Assembly (NCBI GenBank): GCA_018268735.1 | Contig: JAFDWA010000055.1 | Coordinates: 1 to 8,387 of the forward strand | DNA: 8,387 nucleotides | Source: Actinomycetota bacterium | Lineage (GTDB): Bacteria; Actinomycetota; Acidimicrobiia; Acidimicrobiales; Microtrichaceae | Direction: 5' to 3' | Notes under the pieces: generated by a model | What the model was told of the DNA's origin: nothing | The model's input: only the letters and a program-made list of their open reading frames with translations | The model's database searches: none | Position numbers and translations under genes: made by a program | Shown: piece by piece, positions 4,895-8,387 of the stretch | Position numbering within the stretch: the stretch's first letter is position 1 | How the letters are laid out: every line of letters begins with the position of its first letter

Positions 4895-7552
4895 ATGGGT
4901 CAGGTGGTGTGGCTGACGTTGATGGGCCGCCGGGTTCTGGCGGTCACGCTCGTCGGCGACGAGGACGTCGACGTGGCGTCGGACGCCGATCCGACCGGGT
5001 TCGGCCCGGTCGAGGTGCGCCGGATCGTGGCGGGTGTCGTGGAGGTCCTCGGGGTCGCTGCGACCGTGGCCGACGCGTTCGGGACGTGGGACGAGCTGCG
5101 CGAGCTCGGCGACGCCGTCCACTGCACCTGCATCAGCGACCCGGAGTGGGTCATCGGGCACCTCTACGACCGCTTCCGACCCGCCCCGCCGGAGGGATGG
5201 GATGGTCCGCCCCACACCTTTGGCGGATGCGAGATCAACGGCGAGTGGTTCGATCTGAACCTTCAGGACCTGTCTTGGGAGGAGGTCGCGTCGCTGGGCG
5301 GTGAACTCGGCGGGTTCACCCTCAGCTACCTCGACGGTTGGTTCCAGCTGAGCTCGACCGACATGGACGACGAGTACCGCTGGGCGGGGACCGCTCCGGA
5401 CTTCGAAGCAGAAGGGTGGAGTCTGGTGATGGGCCCACCGATGTGGCCGAGTGGCAACGCACTCGACGTCCGGCTGTCCTTCGTCGAGGATCCCACGGCT
5501 CCGGAGGTCGTCGATGAGTTCGTCCAACCATCGATCACCGAGATGTACCAGTACATCGAGCTGAACGGGGTCGAGATCTACCGCCGCGAGATCGATGCCG
5601 AGCCCCAACATCCTCCAGAGGTGCACCGGCCGAGGGCGGATCCACCGACGCTCCGCTCATCGAGCCCTGGTCTCCCGGATCTGGTGTCAGCAACACCGGA
5701 CTCGTCGAACGACTCGGTCGACTCGCTCCGCCGTGATCTGGGCGACGCGATCACTCGGGGAGCGCCCGCCGAAGAGGTGGAGCAGATCCGTGCCTTCCTC
5801 GGCGACGAGCTGCTCCAGGCCGGGCGCGCGGAGGAGGCGATCGGGTACTTCGAGCAAGCCGTCCACTCGGCCACCGAGCGGTCGGGCCCCGACGACGAGG
5901 ACGTGCTCAACCTTCGAGGCTTGTTGGGTCGAGCGCTCACCGAGGCGGCGTTGTACCACGAGGCCGAGCAGGTGTTGCTCGACGTCGTCGACGCTCGCAC
6001 CCGCGTGCTGGGTCCGGACGACCCCCAGACGCTGGTCGCCCGGGGCAACCTCCTGCGAGCGATCGGGCGCGGTGGCCGTCCCGCCGAGGCGCTGTCCATG
6101 GCCGACGCGCTGCTCGAGGACCGCATCCGACTGCTCGGACCGGAGCACCCGTCCACGCTCGACACCAGAGGTCACCGCGCCCAACTGCTCAGCGAAGCGG
6201 GACGAGACGCCGAGGCCATCGCCGAGATGGAGCGCCTGCTCGAGGATCGGATCCGGGTGCTCGGACCGGACCACCCCGACGTCGCATCCACCCGACACAA
6301 CCTGGCGGCGGTCCGGAGCCGGGGCGAAGGATCCGACCCCGACTCCTCCTGGTGGGAGCTGCAGCAGAACGCCGTGGCGATCTCCGACGAGCTCGGTCCC
6401 GACCACCCCGCGGCGTTGATCGCGTGGGGTCTCGTTGCCGAGCAGCTGCAACGACTCGGCCGGGACGCCGAGGCGCTCGCTCTGCTCGGTCGCCTGGTCG
6501 AGGCTCGGTCGAGGATCCTCGGCGAGGACGCAGCTCAGACGCTCACGAGCCGGCGGATGATGTGCGCCTCCCAACGGCGCTTGGGTGCCGTGAGGGAGGC
6601 GTTGGCCGGAGCCGAGGAGCTCGAAGCGACCGCGATCGAGTCGCTGGGACCCGACTCGCCGCTCGTCCAGCAGATCCGATCGGAGCAGATCGCCTGTCTG
6701 CGACAGATCCTGGCCGAGGCCGATGTCCCCGATCCGGTCCTCACGGCGCGGCGGCATGCGCTGATCGAACTGGTCATCCACTCCGATCTCGACCCCGACG
6801 AGTTCGACGCCCATCTCGCGATGCTGCTCGACGAACCTCAGCCGCTCGAATCGCCTGAACAACTGCCGGATGTGCCCGGAGCCACGGTCCTCGTCGACTG
6901 GGTGAAGGAGCCGGGTGGGGTCATCGTCCTGAGCTGCGACGGGATGGAGATCTGGCGCGAGCAGAGCTTCACCAACGCGCGCCGCCTGTCGGCCGTGTTC
7001 GAGATCTGTCGGGCTCGCTACGGTCCACGTTTCGCGGGTGTGCGACTGGATGCCGAAGCTGACGAGGCGATTCGTGGCGAGACGGGCGGTTCGGAGATCA
7101 TCGACTTCCTCGAGTCGACCCTCGGGTCGACCCCGACCCGGCCCCCTGTCCAGTTCCCCATCACCCGGTCGCCGCCGGTCAGGAGCGTCCCATCGGGTGG
7201 CCGAAGGCCGTGGGGTGCCATCTCGGACAACTACTTCTTGACGTTGTCGGCCTTCCCGAGCGGCGTGATCGAAGTGGACTTCCTCGACACCTCCGACGAC
7301 GTCGACACGGACTTCAGCCAGCGCTTCGAGGTCGACGGATCAGTCCTGCTCCCGGTGTTGCTGGAGCGAGAGTTCGGTCGTGATCCCGATGACAGCGCAG
7401 TCGCCCGGCGAGGTGCCGAGCTCGGCTACGACCCCTCTGTGTGGCAGGACGTCGCCGTCACGTTGTATGCGGCACAATCGGGCGGCGAGGTGGTCACGGC
7501 TCGTGAGATCGCCGAGGCAGCAGGAGCGCTGGTCGATTCCCGAACTGACTGA
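4895..7552 (+). CDS. large TPR (kinesin-light-chain-like) protein with unassigned end domains
   Basis: An 885-residue, probably cytoplasmic protein; I see no signal peptide or membrane segment. ATG 4895 has a strong SD, AGGAGG at 4881-4886. Residues 1 to about 200 are an unrecognised acidic, Trp-rich domain (CTCISDPEWVIGHLYDRF, GWFQLSSTDMDDEYRW). About 200-275 are a strand-rich piece (YIELNGVEIYRRE) and a Pro/Ser linker. About 276-605 are roughly 42-residue TPRs, each with an A-helix, G-R-x-x-E-A, then L-L-x-x-R-x-R-x-L-G-P-x-x-P; the clearest unit is 407-460. About 660-885 are unrecognised, with two strand-helix blocks (GVIVLSCDGMEIWRE and GVIEVDFLDTSDDVDTDF) and a helical end. TPRs mediate protein binding. 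No nucleotide-binding, protease or nuclease motif is visible, so no function is assigned. It follows a broken gene by 30 bp and has clean coding bias throughout. Confidence 0.85.
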   Translation: MGQVVWLTLMGRRVLAVTLVGDEDVDVASDADPTGFGPVEVRRIVAGVVEVLGVAATVADAFGTWDELRELGDAVHCTCISDPEWVIGHLYDRFRPAPPEGWDGPPHTFGGCEINGEWFDLNLQDLSWEEVASLGGELGGFTLSYLDGWFQLSSTDMDDEYRWAGTAPDFEAEGWSLVMGPPMWPSGNALDVRLSFVEDPTAPEVVDEFVQPSITEMYQYIELNGVEIYRREIDAEPQHPPEVHRPRADPPTLRSSSPGLPDLVSATPDSSNDSVDSLRRDLGDAITRGAPAEEVEQIRAFLGDELLQAGRAEEAIGYFEQAVHSATERSGPDDEDVLNLRGLLGRALTEAALYHEAEQVLLDVVDARTRVLGPDDPQTLVARGNLLRAIGRGGRPAEALSMADALLEDRIRLLGPEHPSTLDTRGHRAQLLSEAGRDAEAIAEMERLLEDRIRVLGPDHPDVASTRHNLAAVRSRGEGSDPDSSWWELQQNAVAISDELGPDHPAALIAWGLVAEQLQRLGRDAEALALLGRLVEARSRILGEDAAQTLTSRRMMCASQRRLGAVREALAGAEELEATAIESLGPDSPLVQQIRSEQIACLRQILAEADVPDPVLTARRHALIELVIHSDLDPDEFDAHLAMLLDEPQPLESPEQLPDVPGATVLVDWVKEPGGVIVLSCDGMEIWREQSFTNARRLSAVFEICRARYGPRFAGVRLDAEADEAIRGETGGSEIIDFLESTLGSTPTRPPVQFPITRSPPVRSVPSGGRRPWGAISDNYFLTLSAFPSGVIEVDFLDTSDDVDTDFSQRFEVDGSVLLPVLLEREFGRDPDDSAVARRGAELGYDPSVWQDVAVTLYAAQSGGEVVTAREIAEAAGALVDSRTD

Positions 7553-7629
7553 CCGAGTGGGTGCAGACGCCGGAGGGGAAGCGCGCGGCCGCCCCTCCGG
7601 CGGTGTCCGACAGACCGAAGCAGGGGAAG

Positions 7630-7675
7630 GGTTCCCTGATTTCAGGAGACCACTCCCTCTGAAATCGAGGGAACC
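7630..7675. terminator. long hairpin between the TPR gene and tRNA-Ala
   Basis: GGTTCCCTGATTTCAG (7630-7645) pairs with CTGAAATCGAGGGAACC (7659-7675), a 16-bp stem broken only by one bulged base, with a 13-base loop. It lies 77 bp past the TPR gene stop and 8 bp past the 3' end of the convergent tRNA gene. That suits a bidirectional terminator or a tRNA 3'-trailer structure. There is no T-run. A smaller hairpin holds the equivalent place beside the tRNA-like remnant at 3643. Confidence 0.6.
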
Positions 7676-7696
7676 TCCAGGAGTGGAGCTGATGGG
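7676..7696 (-). repeat. tRNA-Ala 3'-end repeat matching 3643-3663
   Basis: These 21 bases cover the last 13 bases of tRNA-Ala and 8 bases of downstream flank. They occur again at 3643-3663 with one difference, in the same orientation and 4033 bp away. The intact tRNA is at this end and only a fragment at the other, as expected for insertion at a tRNA 3' end. Confidence 0.6.
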
Positions 7697-7757
7697 AATC
7701 GAACCCACGACCCCCTGCTTGCAAAGCAGGTGCTCTAGCCAGCTGAGCTACAGCCCC
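7684..7757 (-). tRNA. tRNA-Ala (anticodon UGC)
   Basis: A complete 74-nt cloverleaf. The acceptor GGGGCTG pairs with CAGCTCC, followed by discriminator A. The D-arm is GCTC/GAGC with loop AGCTGGCTA. The anticodon stem is CCTGC/GCAGG with loop TTTGCAA, giving anticodon TGC. The variable loop is GGGTC. The T-arm is GTGGG/CCCAT with loop TTCGATT. CCA is not encoded; CTCC follows the discriminator. It delivers alanine to GCN codons. It is convergent with the TPR gene and divergent from the TMEM175-like gene. Confidence 0.97.
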
Positions 7758-7831
7758 GGAAGTTGACCAGGGTAGTCGCTCAGATGGCCGCATCCGGAAA
7801 CGGCGGTCGGTGCTGTGCTATCCCGTCGATC

Positions 7832-8387
7832 GTGTCGCAGCCCCTTGGAGGACCACGATCCGACCGGGCACTCGACCGGGTCGTCACGTTCAGCGATGGC
7901 GTCGTCGCGATCGCGATCACGCTGCTCGTCCTGCCGCTGCTCGACCTGGCGGCCGATGGTGGTGACTTCGAGCGCCTGATGTCGACGGCGTGGCCACGGG
8001 TGATCGCGTTCGTCGTCAGCTTCGCAGTCGTCGCGAACTTCTGGCTCGTCCACCACCGCGTCCTCAGCGGGATCGTCGCGGTGTCAGGTCCGCTCATCTG
8101 GGCGAACATGCTGTGGCTGGCGACGATCGCATTCCTGCCGTTCCCGACCGAGGTCCTCGGTGTGCGCGACAGCTCCGAGATGGGCGTGCGGGCGCTGTAC
8201 ATCGGTTCAGTGGCGGCGTGCAGCTTCGCACTCGCGCTGATCGACGTCGTGATCCTCCGTGATCCGACGCTGTGGCCCGACGGCGAGCGCCCTGACATCG
8301 ACCTCGTCCACATCGCCACCATCCTCGGTGTGATGGTCGTCGCCTTCGTGCTCGGCGTGTTCGTCGAACCGATCGGGATGTGGTCGA
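7832..8387 (+). CDS. TMEM175/DUF1211 family potassium-channel-like membrane protein (partial)
   Basis: The first 185 residues of a membrane protein of the bacterial TMEM175 family, whose studied members conduct potassium; the gene runs off the window. The family hallmark FSDGVVAIAITLLVL opens transmembrane segment 1 (FSDG at 20-23). Further segments are at about 57-75 (ending FWLVHH, also typical), 87-108, 121-142 and 161-182. The Arg and Asp just before FSDG fit the usual DR..TFSDG pattern. GTG 7832 gives the normal short N-terminus, but no SD precedes it; TGTGCTATC at 7814-7822 could be a promoter for a near-leaderless message. An in-frame ATG at 7784, with weak AGGG upstream, would add 16 residues with poorer codon bias and a Cys-Cys pair. 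Confidence 0.85.
   Translation, partial: MSQPLGGPRSDRALDRVVTFSDGVVAIAITLLVLPLLDLAADGGDFERLMSTAWPRVIAFVVSFAVVANFWLVHHRVLSGIVAVSGPLIWANMLWLATIAFLPFPTEVLGVRDSSEMGVRALYIGSVAACSFALALIDVVILRDPTLWPDGERPDIDLVHIATILGVMVVAFVLGVFVEPIGMWS

Noticed and set aside
4453..5304. 283-codon plus-strand open frame starting at the ATGA overlap
   Set aside because: Its first and last parts lack coding bias and run over the start of the TPR gene in a wrong frame. Only a middle segment looks coding.
5820..6680. DNA-level tandem repeat or CRISPR-like array suggested by recurring GGTCCGGACGACCC-type motifs
   Set aside because: These are codons of the TPR consensus (LGPDDP), spaced about 42 codons apart and diverged; there are no conserved repeats with unique spacers.
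5687..6862. 391-codon minus-strand open frame inside the TPR gene
   Set aside because: It is antisense to a gene with clear TPR repeats and matching codon bias. The repeated pattern in it mirrors the TPR units.

Overview
High-GC, mainly chromosomal sequence, most likely from an actinobacterium. The pointers are strong G/C preference at third codon positions in every real gene, GTG starts, a tRNA-Ala with no encoded CCA, and the protein families present. Acidimicrobiia is a guess from general character only.

Layout. Positions 1-44 may be the tail of an upstream gene. A perfect 39-bp palindrome follows, then a small GNAT acetyltransferase gene (130-570, +). A second, related palindrome lies between this gene and the convergent DUF6933/pRiA4b ORF-3-like gene (710-1903, -). 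Next, divergently oriented, is a TacA/TacT-type toxin-antitoxin pair (2150-2945, +): a DUF1778 antitoxin and a GNAT toxin, with an AT-rich inverted repeat upstream as a candidate operator. An NTF2/SnoaL-like gene (3117-3503, -) converges on it.

Positions 3504-4864 hold no intact gene. They contain a degenerate copy of the tRNA-Ala 3' end with its own hairpin, a third relative of the palindrome, and two decayed genes (about 3949-4240, -, and 4358-4864, +). In both, the reading frame with coding-like codon use shifts locally and then returns. After the second one comes the largest gene, an intact 885-residue protein (4895-7552, +) with kinesin-light-chain-like TPRs between N- and C-terminal regions I do not recognise. 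A strong hairpin separates it from a convergent tRNA-Ala(UGC) gene (7684-7757, -). A TMEM175/DUF1211 potassium-channel-like gene (7832 onward, +) runs off the window.

Reading. A 20-of-21-base repeat of the tRNA-Ala 3' end at 3643-3663 and 7676-7696 brackets about 4 kb containing the decayed genes and the TPR gene. Its geometry fits an old insertion at a tRNA 3' end, but no integrase is visible. The TPR protein and its broken upstream neighbour are the least explained part of the window. The genes do not form one pathway; apart from toxin-antitoxin and possibly broken gene plus TPR gene, they look like independent units.
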